Notes: a model not told the origin generated them from the letters alone. A stretch of DNA of 29,038 nucleotides from CAKUFA01 sp963646285 (GCA_963646285.1 CAVIWF010000033.1:1-29038), one strand, 5' to 3'. Shown: positions 15,892-24,766, counted from the stretch's first letter. Numbers and translations: made by a program.

Positions 15892-16824
15892 ATGATGAGC
15901 GAAACAATCAAAGTCAACGAGCTTCCCGTGCGCACCTGGAATTTCCTCGGTGTGAATGATGCTGAAATTGCATGGGATGCCAATGAGGCGGTTGATTTGG
16001 GGGCGGAAGAGCTTGCTTCTGCCAAGGATGGGGATTGCCATCGGATGGTGCTGGATGGAAAGGCACCCTTCAATAGCAAGAACATCCGGGCGGTTGCCCA
16101 TGCCGGAGAAACCCTGACCCTGATCCAGCGGTTCCAAGGGGAAGGCCATCTGGCAGCAGAAACCCAATTAACCTTGGAAAAGGATGCCACCCTTCGGCTG
16201 GTGCAGGTCTTTTCTGCTGGGGAAGGAGCATTGTCCCGCAGCAAGATCACCGGCGTATGTGATGAAAATGCCAGGCTGGAACTGATTCAGGTGCTGCTGG
16301 GCAAGGGCGATATTTATGTGGACAGCCACGTTGACCTGAATGGCAAGGGTTCCTCCGTGCAGGCTGACATCGGCTATCTGGCGCAGCAGCATCAGACCTT
16401 TGACATGAACCTGAGCGTCAACCACTTCGGCAAGAAAACCGAATGCGCCATTAACGCAGCCGGAGCCTTGAAGGATGCAGCCACCAAAATCTTCCGGGGC
16501 ACCATTGACTTCAAGCAGGGCAGCAGCGATTCCGTGGGCAATGAGAAGGAAACCGTGCTGATGCTGGGGGACGATGTGGTCAACAAGACCGTGCCCCTGA
16601 TCCTGTGCGCCGAGGAAAACGTGGTGGGCAATCATGGTGCATCCATCGGCGAAATGGATGATGCTACCCTGTTCTACTTTGAAAGCCGGGGCATTGACCG
16701 GGACACGGCAGAAAAAATCCTGGCCAGAGCCTCCGTGGAGCGGGTTACCCGCACCATCGGTGATCAGGAAACGGAGCAGACCATACTGAACGAACTGTAT
16801 GAGGGGGAAGAACATGACCTTTGA
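15892..16824 (+). CDS. sufD: SufD, short form, SufBC2D subunit
   Basis: SufD pairs with SufB in the SufBC2D complex. The 310-residue product is shorter than the ~430 residues of E. coli SufD because the N-terminal region is reduced; compact SufD proteins are common in Clostridia. The conserved core is intact: the beta-helix strands up to TIDFKQGSSDS, then NKTVPLILCAEENVVGNHGAS with the conserved His, and EMDDATLFYFESRGID near the C-terminus. AAGGAG precedes an ATG-ATG pair; I use the first. It lies 18 nt after sufB and overlaps sufS by 11 nt. Confidence 0.93.
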   Translation: MMSETIKVNELPVRTWNFLGVNDAEIAWDANEAVDLGAEELASAKDGDCHRMVLDGKAPFNSKNIRAVAHAGETLTLIQRFQGEGHLAAETQLTLEKDATLRLVQVFSAGEGALSRSKITGVCDENARLELIQVLLGKGDIYVDSHVDLNGKGSSVQADIGYLAQQHQTFDMNLSVNHFGKKTECAINAAGALKDAATKIFRGTIDFKQGSSDSVGNEKETVLMLGDDVVNKTVPLILCAEENVVGNHGASIGEMDDATLFYFESRGIDRDTAEKILARASVERVTRTIGDQETEQTILNELYEGEEHDL

Positions 16825-18025
16825 TCGCAGGGATTTCCCACTCCTCATGGGCACGGACATTGCCTATCTGGACAATGCAGCCACAGCCCAGCGTCCTCAA
16901 TGCGTGCTGGACGCAGAAAAGGATTTTTACGAAAAGGCCAACGCCAATCCCCTTCGGGGACTGTATCCCCTGAGCATTGCCGCAACGGAGGCCTACGAAG
17001 ATGCCCGGGAGGCTGTACGGGGCTTTCTGAATGCCAGACGGAAGGAAGAAATCATCTTTACCCGGAACACCACGGAGAGCATCAATCTGGTGGCCTACAG
17101 CTATGGCTTGAACCAGGTGAAGGCAGGGGATGAGGTGCTGGTCTCCATCATGGAGCACCACAGCAACCTGCTGCCTTGGCAGATGGTGTGCCGCCAAACC
17201 GGTGCCGTGCTCCGCTTCATGGAATGTGAAATGGACGGCACCTTGGACCTGAACAAGGTGGAACAGCTTATTACCAGCCGGACGAAGATTGTGGCCCTGA
17301 CCCATGTGTCCAATGTGCTGGGGCGGGTCAATCCCATCCGTGAAATTGCAGCCCTTGCCCACCGTGCAGGTGCTGTCATGGTGGTGGATGGTGCCCAAAG
17401 CACGCCCCACATGCCGGTGGATGTGCAGGCACTGGATGCTGATTTCTTTGCCTTCTCCGGCCACAAGGTGTACGGCCCCATGGGCATTGGTGCTCTCTAC
17501 GGCCGGTATGAGCTGCTGGAGAAAATGCCGCCCTTCCTGACCGGTGGCGAAATGATTGAATCCGTCACCCGTGAGGGGGCAACCTATGCGGAACTGCCCT
17601 ACAAGTTTGAGGCAGGTACCTGCAATGCTGCCGGTGCCGTAGGCCTTCATGCAGCCATTGATTATGTGGAGCATGCAGGGTTCAGACGGATGCATGAGCG
17701 GGAGGTTGCTCTGGTTAGCCGAGCTTTGCAGGGCATTCAGGCCATGCCTTGGGTGCATGTTCTTGGCTCGGACAAGGCAGAGGAGCATTCCGGCATAATC
17801 ACCTTCACGGTGGAGGGGGTGCACCCTCACGACATCAGCGAAATCCTCGCATCCGACGGGGTGGCCATCCGTGCCGGGCACCACTGTGCACAGCCTTTGC
17901 TGAAGCACCTGGGACATCCCTCCACGGCTCGTGCCAGCCTTGCCTTCTACAACACGGAAGAAGAAGTGGATCGCCTGCTGGGCAGTCTTTCCACCCTGAG
18001 GGAGCGAATGGGCTATGGAAAATAG
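16814..18025 (+). CDS. sufS: SufS, group II cysteine desulfurase
   Basis: SufS is a PLP enzyme that takes sulfur from cysteine as an enzyme-bound persulfide and hands it to SufU. The 403 residues show fold-type I aminotransferase landmarks: YLDNAAT at the N-terminus, MEHHSNLLPW, VDGAQSTPHM (PLP-binding Asp), the PLP-lysine Lys218 in FSGHKVYGP, and the catalytic Cys358 in RAGHHCAQP, the group II motif. The start at 16814 is set by AGGGGG six bases upstream; an earlier in-frame ATG at 16799 has no ribosome binding site. It overlaps sufD and sufU by 11 nt each. Confidence 0.96.
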   Translation: MTFDRRDFPLLMGTDIAYLDNAATAQRPQCVLDAEKDFYEKANANPLRGLYPLSIAATEAYEDAREAVRGFLNARRKEEIIFTRNTTESINLVAYSYGLNQVKAGDEVLVSIMEHHSNLLPWQMVCRQTGAVLRFMECEMDGTLDLNKVEQLITSRTKIVALTHVSNVLGRVNPIREIAALAHRAGAVMVVDGAQSTPHMPVDVQALDADFFAFSGHKVYGPMGIGALYGRYELLEKMPPFLTGGEMIESVTREGATYAELPYKFEAGTCNAAGAVGLHAAIDYVEHAGFRRMHEREVALVSRALQGIQAMPWVHVLGSDKAEEHSGIITFTVEGVHPHDISEILASDGVAIRAGHHCAQPLLKHLGHPSTARASLAFYNTEEEVDRLLGSLSTLRERMGYGK

Positions 18026-18449
18026 AAGCTTTTACAACGAAATTCTGACAGAGCATAACATTCACCCGGAGTTCAAGCATGACCTGGCGGATGCGGACAT
18101 TGTGCTGGAAGGGGTTAACCCCAGCTGCGGCGACGATATTTTTCTGAAGCTGAAGTTGGACGGGGATGTGATTGCCGACGGTGCCTTCATTGGCGACGGC
18201 TGTGCCATTTCCCAGGCCTCTGCGGATATTATGCTGGGCATGATCATCGGCAGAAAAAAAGAGGAAGCTCTCCACATGGGAGAAATCTTCCTGAAGATGA
18301 TCAAGGGCGAAGCAACGGAGGATGAAATCGAAAGCCTGGAAGAAGCCTCCGCCCTGCGGGATATTGCCCACATGCCTGCCCGGGTCAAGTGCGCCGTGCT
18401 GGGCTGGCGCACCCTGAAGGAAGCACTGGGCAGCAAGGAGGAAGGGTAA
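18015..18449 (+). CDS. sufU: SufU, zinc-dependent sulfurtransferase partner of SufS
   Basis: SufU accepts sulfur from SufS in Gram-positive SUF systems. The 144-residue protein has the IscU-like fold with the three conserved cysteines: Cys38 in NPSCGD, Cys63 in GDGCAISQAS and Cys126 in RVKCAVLGW, plus Asp40, the expected zinc ligands and sulfur acceptor. The SufU-specific insertion between the second and third cysteines (GEATEDEIESLEEA) separates it from IscU. The ribosome binding site GGAG is ten bases upstream, within sufS. It is last in the operon and is followed by a terminator. Confidence 0.95.
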   Translation: MENRSFYNEILTEHNIHPEFKHDLADADIVLEGVNPSCGDDIFLKLKLDGDVIADGAFIGDGCAISQASADIMLGMIIGRKKEEALHMGEIFLKMIKGEATEDEIESLEEASALRDIAHMPARVKCAVLGWRTLKEALGSKEEG

Positions 18450-18513
18450 TTCCTTCTTGGCTGTTTATCCTCTATGCTTCAAGGGGACGACGTTCCTTCC
18501 AATCTGATTACAT

Positions 18514-18552
18514 AAAACCCTGCCGTGGCAATTTAACCATGGCAGGGTTTTT
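18514..18552 (+). terminator. suf operon terminator
   Basis: AAAACCCTGCCGTGG (18514-18528) pairs with CCATGGCAGGGTTTT (18537-18551), 15 bp with one G-U, and runs into a T tract. It is also a plausible terminator from the opposite direction. Confidence 0.88.
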
Positions 18553-18564
18553 CATAGGGAAACG

Positions 18565-18606
18565 AAAGAGGCTTCTGCCACAATATGCTATGGCAGAAGC
18601 CTCTTT
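18565..18606 (-). terminator. Terminator of the TPR/zinc-finger gene
   Basis: A perfect 16-bp stem, AAAGAGGCTTCTGCCA with its complement, and a 10-nt loop begin 2 nt past the stop codon of the minus-strand gene. The T tract after it is interrupted (CTCTTTCGTTT), but the stem is strong. Confidence 0.7.
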
Positions 18607-18608
18607 GA

Positions 18609-21545
18609 TTATGATTCGTCATCCACTACCAGGAAATCCACGGTTACGGTGGGGGTGGGTTCGGATGCTGCCGGTTCCTCTGCCGTGGCATCGCCCACAT
18701 CCGGTTCCGTCACATCTGCCACTTCCGCCTCGGCAACCTTGGTCAGGCGAAGGGTGCGGCTGACGCCCTCCCGGGCATTCCGCAGGGTCATGGTGGTATC
18801 ATCAATGTTGGAAACGCTGTAGGTCTGGGTCAATTCTTCCACGGTGGCACCGGTGTACAGGGCGTAGGTTTCCGCACGGAAGAAAAGCTCTTCCCCTTCC
18901 AGGGCACAGGTGCCGTCTGCACGGAACAGGTAGGTGCTGCCGTCGGCGGTTTGCCATGTGCCAAGGATCAGGTAGCAGGTGCGCTGAAGCTTCTGCGCCA
19001 CATCCTTGTAATCCGGGATACGCCGATAGTAGGGCAGGGCGGCATACACCTGACCCTCTGCATATAGCTTGTTGGCCTGCTGATAATTGGCTTCGATGTA
19101 CAGCTCATCAAGGCTAGTGTACTTTTCCGGCAGTTCCGTTAAATCCATGTGACCCAGCAGAGCTGCTGCCACATCATAAGCCTCTTCGTCCATGGCCTGC
19201 TGCGCATTGGCGGCCGCTTCCTGATAGTAGGCGTCATAGTACTGCTCTGCCAACGCATCTGCATCCTGATACCCGGAAGCCCTTGCATACATTCTGGCAG
19301 CAGCCAGGATTTGACCGTTTTCCACAGCTTTTCCGCCCAAGATGTAATACAGGGCACCGGCTCGCTCCTGTGCGTCGCTGTAATCCCCCAGGTCGGCAAA
19401 GAGCTGCGCCGCTTCGGCTGTTTTCCCTTCGCTGGATGCAATATCCGCCAGGGCGTAGTCGCATGCCTTGATCTGCTCGGCTGCATCGCTGTAGTTGCCC
19501 AAGGATTCAAACATACTGCGGGCAGTGGTATAATCCTTTTCTCCATAAGCGGCAAGAGCCAGATGATACTGGGCTTCCTTCAGCTTGTCGCCGCTTTCCT
19601 GATAATCGCCCAAGGTGGTGAAGGCTGCTGCTGCCTGCTGCCACTGTTCCTGCTGCAGCAGCTGCAAACCAAGGCCGTACTGGGCTTCCTTCAGCAGGTC
19701 GGGGCTGTCCTTGTAGTCCCCAAGGAGGGTATACAAGTTTACCGCATCCTGCCACAGCCCATCCGTTACCTTCTGCGCTGCCAGCCCGTACCGAGCCTGA
19801 TCCAGCCGGTCGCTGCTGTCCCGATAGGTGCTGATGCGGCTGAAGCCATCCACGGCGGATTGATAATCCTTGGCGGAAAGGGCGGACAGTGCCGGTCGAT
19901 AAATGCACTCCTGGCGGAGATCCAGCACATCGCTGTAGGTATCCGGCAGGGTGGTCAGCCATGCGGCGGCAATCTGGTATTCCCGATCCTTCATGGCGTT
20001 TTGCGCAATGGTGAGGGCGCACTCGTTGTACTTGTCCTGGGCATCCTCATAGTCCGTGATTTGAATGTACAGGGCGGCGGCCGTTTCATATTCTCCCGCC
20101 GTGTACGCTTCCTCAGCGGCAAGGTACAGGTAGGTGTTGGCCAAATCCTTAGCGTCGCTGTAGTCCCCTGCGGCAAGGAACTGATTCCCGGCTTCCGTGG
20201 TGTAGCCGGCTTCCACCAGCACCTTGCCATACAGGTAGTGGGCTTCCTTCAGCTTTTCATCTGCATCGGCGTAGCCGGGGATCCGTTCAAACTGGGCAAT
20301 GGCATCCCCTGCACCGCCGTTTTCCATCAGCTGCACCGCCGGGCGGTAAATGCATTCCTTGGCCAGGTCGGCAGCGTCTTCATAATCGCCCAGGGACAGG
20401 AACACGGCATAGGCGGTGTCATAGTCGCCGCTTTCCAGCTGTTCCTTTGCCTTCAGGTAGGTGCATTCCGTCAGCCGGTCGGTACTGTTTCGATAATCCC
20501 CCAAGGCGGTGTACAGGGCGGCGGCATCATCGATTTTGCCTGCCTTCAAAAGCCATTCGGCGTGGAGCCAGTCTGCGTAGGTTACCTGCTCTGCCGCATC
20601 TTCATAATCGCCCAGGGCGACCAGTTCACTCCGGGCAGCCAGCAGGGTATTTTCATCCGCTTCTTCCGTCAGGCTTTCCTTGGCTTGCAGGTAGCGGCAC
20701 TGCTTTTCATTGGCATCCGCATCCCGGTAGCCGCTCATGGCAAGGAAGACGCTTCGGGCTTCCTCATACTTGCCTGCTTCCATGGCGGAAACGGCGTTCC
20801 GATAGCGGAGATAGGGGGCTAAATGGAACACGGAGCCGTACGCAATGCCTGCTACCGCCGCACAGCTGACAATCATGGTAATGATCCTGCGGCGCTTCTT
20901 CTTCTTGGCCTCATAAACCTTTTCCCGCTGGAGCTGCAGCCGGGAAGCATCCTCCCGGGCGGCTTTCGCCTGCAGGGCCAGCTGATGCTCCCGCTGAGAG
21001 GTCAGCTTTTCAATGGCTTCCCGATTAAAGCGGGTGAAAACCTGCTCCCGCTCCCGGTGGCACCGGGCACAGGTGCGCTCATCCGCCCCATTGGGACGGC
21101 CGCAGACGCATATCCACAGATTCTCCTGCTTTTGTGGAAAACCTACCGCATTGCTGCCTGCCACATAGCGGAGCATTTCCAGACTGCGGCTGTTGGGCAG
21201 GTTGTTGGGGGTATACTCGCTTAGGGCATACTTGCCCCGTCGCCATACGCTGGCATCGCTGAACCAGATTTTATCAATCGTTACCTCTGCAGAGGCTGCA
21301 TCCCCTGCATCCTCCTTGGGTACGGCAACAGAAAAGGCGGTGGAGGGGCGTCCGTCCAAGTCATGGGCGCGATAAATCAGCCGCTCCACTTCCTCCTGCT
21401 CCTTGTTGAGCAGGAGAACCGTTACCTCCACCGAGGTAATGATTTTCTCGCTTAGATTATACAGCATTAAGTCGCAGGCGGGATAATCCTTCTTGGGCAG
21501 TTCATACCGCCATACTTCCGCCGGACAGCTGAGATCGATCTTCAT
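18609..21545 (-). CDS. Membrane protein: RanBP2-like zinc finger plus about 16 TPR-like repeats
   Basis: The 978-residue protein has no family name I can assign. Residues 1-135 form a beta-rich domain. W144, Cys146, Cys148, Asn152, Cys159 and Cys162 match a RanBP2-type zinc finger (W-x-C-x-C-x3-N-x6-C-x2-C, first pair one residue closer than usual). A charged, probably coiled region (165-215) ends in KKKKRRR and a membrane helix at about 221-240. By the positive-inside rule the N-terminal part is cytoplasmic and the rest outside. Residues 248-870 hold about 16 repeats of ~37 residues with the pattern G-x-Y-x-x-A-x-x-x-F-x-x-L-G-D-Y-x-D-A. The C-terminus has a small beta domain (LGTWQTADGS) and an acidic tail. 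Ribosome binding site GGAGGG. The gene follows the unknown exported protein gene by 18 nt. Confidence 0.75.
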   Translation of the reverse strand: MKIDLSCPAEVWRYELPKKDYPACDLMLYNLSEKIITSVEVTVLLLNKEQEEVERLIYRAHDLDGRPSTAFSVAVPKEDAGDAASAEVTIDKIWFSDASVWRRGKYALSEYTPNNLPNSRSLEMLRYVAGSNAVGFPQKQENLWICVCGRPNGADERTCARCHREREQVFTRFNREAIEKLTSQREHQLALQAKAAREDASRLQLQREKVYEAKKKKRRRIITMIVSCAAVAGIAYGSVFHLAPYLRYRNAVSAMEAGKYEEARSVFLAMSGYRDADANEKQCRYLQAKESLTEEADENTLLAARSELVALGDYEDAAEQVTYADWLHAEWLLKAGKIDDAAALYTALGDYRNSTDRLTECTYLKAKEQLESGDYDTAYAVFLSLGDYEDAADLAKECIYRPAVQLMENGGAGDAIAQFERIPGYADADEKLKEAHYLYGKVLVEAGYTTEAGNQFLAAGDYSDAKDLANTYLYLAAEEAYTAGEYETAAALYIQITDYEDAQDKYNECALTIAQNAMKDREYQIAAAWLTTLPDTYSDVLDLRQECIYRPALSALSAKDYQSAVDGFSRISTYRDSSDRLDQARYGLAAQKVTDGLWQDAVNLYTLLGDYKDSPDLLKEAQYGLGLQLLQQEQWQQAAAAFTTLGDYQESGDKLKEAQYHLALAAYGEKDYTTARSMFESLGNYSDAAEQIKACDYALADIASSEGKTAEAAQLFADLGDYSDAQERAGALYYILGGKAVENGQILAAARMYARASGYQDADALAEQYYDAYYQEAAANAQQAMDEEAYDVAAALLGHMDLTELPEKYTSLDELYIEANYQQANKLYAEGQVYAALPYYRRIPDYKDVAQKLQRTCYLILGTWQTADGSTYLFRADGTCALEGEELFFRAETYALYTGATVEELTQTYSVSNIDDTTMTLRNAREGVSRTLRLTKVAEAEVADVTEPDVGDATAEEPAASEPTPTVTVDFLVVDDES

Positions 21546-21563
21546 GCAAGATCCCTCCGCTTA

Positions 21564-22766
21564 TCAGTTCATGGTGTAAAGGGTGATTTCGGTCAGTGCC
21601 ATCATTTCAAAGTTAAAGTGCAGGCACACGGTGGTGTCCCCGGTGCTGAGCACATACATCAGCACGGCAGAGGCATCCGTGCCGTACTCCGCCAAGCCGT
21701 AAGGAGCTTCGCCGGAGGTGCCGTACAGGGTTTCCGTGGCTGTTTCATCATCATAAGAACCTTCGCTGTGGCGGAACCGCTGCAGCACGGAAGAAATGGT
21801 ATCCCCAATCCTGGTGCAGCGGGGGCCTTCCAGCTGATCCGTATCAATGGTCAGCACATCCAGCCGGGGGTTCTCCTTCTTGGCATCATACACAAAGGTC
21901 ATGGTGCAGCTGGCAAATTCCATGCTGCGCAGATACTCGCCGGTGTCGTCCTCCATCCAGGTATCTTCCCGGGCGTCGCCCAGCTCTGCAATGGCTTCCT
22001 CCGGGGTCATGGTCAGGAAGCTGATGCCGGAGAAAGACAAATCTTCTTCGCCGAACTTCGTCAGATCTGTTCCCACTTCGCTGTAGGGCACCTGGGCGTA
22101 ATAATGCTGCTGGCTGACCTTTTCCACTTCCTCCACATTGCGGCTGACTTCATCTGCCGTAATGCGGGTATCCATGCCATAGGCACGAATGGCCGCTACC
22201 AGTCCATCCTGAATGGTGTAGATCAGCCCGGCATCCGTATACCCGTCGCCGCCGGTGGCAGGCTGCTCATGCACGGCATACTGAATGGTCATGATGCGCT
22301 GGCCATCCCGCTGCACCCATGCCCAGGCGGCACCCTCCGGCATCAGGTTGCTGACGTACAGGGCAGCAAAGCTTTCCGTGCCGGCCAGGTCGCTGTTTTC
22401 CGAATAATAGGAGGACAGCACATCCTTGGTGCGCATGTCAATGGCGGTGTTGTGGGGGGCTACCTCGTCCTCGGCGGTAATCACCAGGCTGCGCACCTGA
22501 GCCTCTTCCGTCATTTCGGGACGATCCATGTACAGGGTGGCAAATTCATAAATAAAGGCATAGCCATCCTCGCTGGCGGCAGCATCCTCGGTAGGATCGT
22601 TCAGGGGAGAGGTTTCCATGGCACGGGTCTTGTAACTGTCCACCCATGCTTCCAATTCATCCCAGCTCAGCGCCGATGCGGTCGATGAATCCTCCGCCTT
22701 TGCCCAGAGGCCGCACCCCAGAAGAAGCATCCATGCCATTGCCATGCAAACAATCCGTTTGATCAT
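21564..22766 (-). CDS. Exported protein of unknown function
   Basis: I do not recognise this 400-residue protein. Residues 1-24 look like a signal peptide (MIKRIVCMAMAWMLLLGC, then AKA-E). It may be cleaved after A-K-A, or lipidated at Cys18, as LLGC is a near-lipobox. The mature part is acidic. The last ~160 residues may hold two similar modules, one beginning SGISFLTMTPEEAIAELGDA and one GPRCTRIGDTISSVLQRF; each opens like a BLIP/SmpA-type fold, but this is weak. ATG 22766 is set by TAAGGAG and by the signal peptide. It is the first gene of a two-gene operon with the TPR/zinc-finger membrane protein, whose repeats are predicted to face the same compartment, so the two could interact. Confidence 0.7.
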   Translation of the reverse strand: MIKRIVCMAMAWMLLLGCGLWAKAEDSSTASALSWDELEAWVDSYKTRAMETSPLNDPTEDAAASEDGYAFIYEFATLYMDRPEMTEEAQVRSLVITAEDEVAPHNTAIDMRTKDVLSSYYSENSDLAGTESFAALYVSNLMPEGAAWAWVQRDGQRIMTIQYAVHEQPATGGDGYTDAGLIYTIQDGLVAAIRAYGMDTRITADEVSRNVEEVEKVSQQHYYAQVPYSEVGTDLTKFGEEDLSFSGISFLTMTPEEAIAELGDAREDTWMEDDTGEYLRSMEFASCTMTFVYDAKKENPRLDVLTIDTDQLEGPRCTRIGDTISSVLQRFRHSEGSYDDETATETLYGTSGEAPYGLAEYGTDASAVLMYVLSTGDTTVCLHFNFEMMALTEITLYTMN

Positions 22767-22838
22767 TGTGTACTCCTTACATGCCGCCCGAAGCGGCGTT
22801 CTTACCCCATTGCCAAAAGGATATTCCACCACATATAT

Positions 22839-22867
22839 ATTGTACAGCAAAACGCCCGGCTTGTACA
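22839..22867 (-). promoter_or_regulatory. Possible promoter of the exported-protein/TPR operon
   Basis: On the minus strand TGTACA, 17 bp, TACAAT. The -35 box is weak and lies inside the loop of the preceding terminator; CTGTACAA occurs twice, overlapping both boxes. Confidence 0.4.
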
Positions 22868-22882
22868 GTCACAGGCCGGGCG
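22849..22882 (-). terminator. Terminator of the endonuclease/phosphatase-fold gene
   Basis: On the minus strand CGCCCGGC (22875-22882) pairs perfectly with GCCGGGCG (22853-22860) across a 14-nt loop and is followed by TTTT. It lies 22 nt past the stop codon. Confidence 0.7.
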
Positions 22883-22904
22883 GAGATGTAAATTGTAAAG
22901 GGGC

Positions 22905-23966
22905 TTACTCGCCAAGGGTCACCTGCAGCACCACCGGGTTGTGATCGGAGGCGGCGAAGTCCAGATCTACGGTATGCACATCTTCTACCTGCACATTGCC
23001 GGATACCAGGAAGCCGTCAATGATGTAGAAAACGTGCTGCTCCCGGTCGCCGGTATACGGCTGATCCAGCGAGCGGCAGGTGGGGGTTCCGTGGTCATAT
23101 ACCAGGGTAATGCCTTCGGGCAGGTCGGCTTCATCCAGCAATCCGGGGGTCCACTTGCCTTCCCAGCTGCCGCCTGAGTGCTGCACATCACTGAAGGTCT
23201 GGTTGAAGTCACCGCCGGCAATCACGTAGTTGCCCTTGTCGTATTCGCTCTTGATGAAGTTATACAGTTGCTGGGTCTGGGCAACCTTGCCCTCACCATC
23301 GTCATAGGCTTCCAGGTGCAGGTTCACCACCACCAGTTCCTTGTCCGTGCCCTCCACGGGGATTCGCTCCACCAGCAGGCAGCGCTTCAGGTTGGCCACC
23401 CGAATGGGCCAGGAGAAGGGAACAGGCAGGCTCTGCCGGGTGGCTTCCGTAGGCGTATAGGCGGTCAGGGTCATGATGCCGCTTTTCACCTTGCCGATGG
23501 GGGGAATGGGGTAGGGCACATAATTGCACCGGTAGTTCAGTGCAAAGGCAGAAGCCATGCCGGTGCCGGATTGATAATACATGGTTTGATCCATGAAGCC
23601 GGAGCGGGAAGAATCCTGATCCACTTCCTGCAGCAGCACGATTTGGGCATCCTCTGCCTGAATAGCGCTGAGGATCGCCGCCATGTTGCTCTGCACCTTT
23701 TCCGTGCCTCCCTCAGGCTGGGACATGGTGCCGCCGTCCATGAAGAAGTCTTCCGCTGCATCCAAACCTGCATAGCCGGTGTTAAAGGTCATAACCCGCA
23801 GGCTGTCCCCTGCATGAAGGGTTTCGCCTGTACCGAAAACGATGGCCAATGTTTCCTCATCCTCCGGACGAAACTCTGTGACGGTTAAATACCCAATGAA
23901 ACCGGCAGCTGCCAGCACCACCACCAGCAGCAAAAGGCCGATGCCCTTCAAAACCTTGCGCATCAT
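22905..23966 (-). CDS. Membrane-anchored endonuclease/exonuclease/phosphatase-fold protein
   Basis: The 353-residue product has one N-terminal membrane helix (about 8-27) and then a DNase I-like domain facing outside. Family motifs in order: MTFNTGY (Asn62), LLQEVD (metal-binding Glu114), NLHLEA (His217), GGDFN (Asp253, Asn255), YIIDGFLVS and SDHNPV (Asp341, His342). The metal and catalytic residues appear complete, so it should be an active phosphodiesterase or phosphatase. Members of this fold cut DNA, sphingomyelin or inositol phosphates, and the substrate here cannot be told. ATG 23966 or the next ATG fits the GGAGGG ribosome binding site. It is transcribed alone and diverges from the von Willebrand A gene. 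Confidence 0.85.
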   Translation of the reverse strand: MMRKVLKGIGLLLLVVVLAAAGFIGYLTVTEFRPEDEETLAIVFGTGETLHAGDSLRVMTFNTGYAGLDAAEDFFMDGGTMSQPEGGTEKVQSNMAAILSAIQAEDAQIVLLQEVDQDSSRSGFMDQTMYYQSGTGMASAFALNYRCNYVPYPIPPIGKVKSGIMTLTAYTPTEATRQSLPVPFSWPIRVANLKRCLLVERIPVEGTDKELVVVNLHLEAYDDGEGKVAQTQQLYNFIKSEYDKGNYVIAGGDFNQTFSDVQHSGGSWEGKWTPGLLDEADLPEGITLVYDHGTPTCRSLDQPYTGDREQHVFYIIDGFLVSGNVQVEDVHTVDLDFAASDHNPVVLQVTLGE

Positions 23967-24001
23967 GTTACCCTCCTGCATCCAAATAAAATCGTAGCTT
24001 G

Positions 24002-24030
24002 ATCTTACCATAGAAGTCCCGTGGTTGCAA
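24002..24030 (-). promoter_or_regulatory. Promoter of the endonuclease/phosphatase-fold gene
   Basis: On the minus strand TTGCAA (24025-24030), exactly 17 bp, TAAGAT (24002-24007) with a TG one base upstream of the -10 box. Confidence 0.65.
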
Positions 24031-24109
24031 CTGTCGCTTATCATGCGACCTTTTCATTTGCACAATCCTGTATACTGAAAGCACAAAAAGCAAACGAACG
24101 GAGGTAAGC

Positions 24110-24766
24110 ATGATGAAAAAAGGCTTGACGGAAATGGTTTTCATTCTGGATCGGAGCGGCTCCATGGCAGGGCTGGAAAAGGACACCGTGGGCGGCTTCA
24201 ACACCCTGCTGGAAAAGCAAAAGAAGGCGGAAGGGGAAGCACTGGTATCCACCGTGCTGTTTGATCACGAAACGGATATTATCCATGACCGGGTGGATGT
24301 GCAGACCGTTCCGCCCCTGACAGAGGGGGAATATGTACCCCGGGGATCAACCGCTCTGCTGGATGCCGTTGGCGGCGCAATCCACCACATCGGCAACATT
24401 CACAAGTACGCCCGGGAGGAGGATGTGCCGGAGCACACCATCTTCGTCATTACCACGGACGGCATGGAGAATGCCAGCCGCCGCTACAGTGCCCAGCACG
24501 TGAAGGCAATGATTAAACGGCAGAAGGAAAAGTACCACTGGGAATTTCTTTTCCTGGGGGCGAACATGGATGCTGCGGAAACGGCACGCCGCTATGGCAT
24601 TGACGAAGACCGTGCTGTGGATGTCTATGCAGATGAGGATGGCATCAACCTTCAATATGAAGTTTTAAGCACCACGGTGGAAACCATGCGCAGCAGTCGC
24701 CATCCCCTTGGGCGGGAGTGGAAAAAACGACTGGAGGAAGACAAGTGCCGCCGCAAAGGCCAGTAA
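24110..24766 (+). CDS. Cytoplasmic von Willebrand factor A domain protein
   Basis: This 218-residue protein is essentially a single vWA domain with no signal peptide or membrane helix. The metal-ion-dependent adhesion site is complete: D14-R-S16-G-S18 at the first strand, Thr81 in GSTALLDAV and Asp117 in TTDGMEN. Such stand-alone proteins usually mediate metal-dependent protein contacts, and no AAA ATPase partner is encoded nearby. The C-terminal ~25 residues are basic. GGAGG lies just before the first of two ATG codons (24110). A -10-like TATACT is at 24071-24076, but the -35 region is poor. It diverges from the endonuclease/phosphatase-fold gene and converges on the GH63-like gene. Function unknown. 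Confidence 0.85.
   Translation: MMKKGLTEMVFILDRSGSMAGLEKDTVGGFNTLLEKQKKAEGEALVSTVLFDHETDIIHDRVDVQTVPPLTEGEYVPRGSTALLDAVGGAIHHIGNIHKYAREEDVPEHTIFVITTDGMENASRRYSAQHVKAMIKRQKEKYHWEFLFLGANMDAAETARRYGIDEDRAVDVYADEDGINLQYEVLSTTVETMRSSRHPLGREWKKRLEEDKCRRKGQ

Noticed and set aside
14113..16167. 684-residue open frame antisense to sufC/sufB/sufD
   Set aside because: The sense strand carries unmistakable Suf proteins; the antisense product is a compositional artefact.
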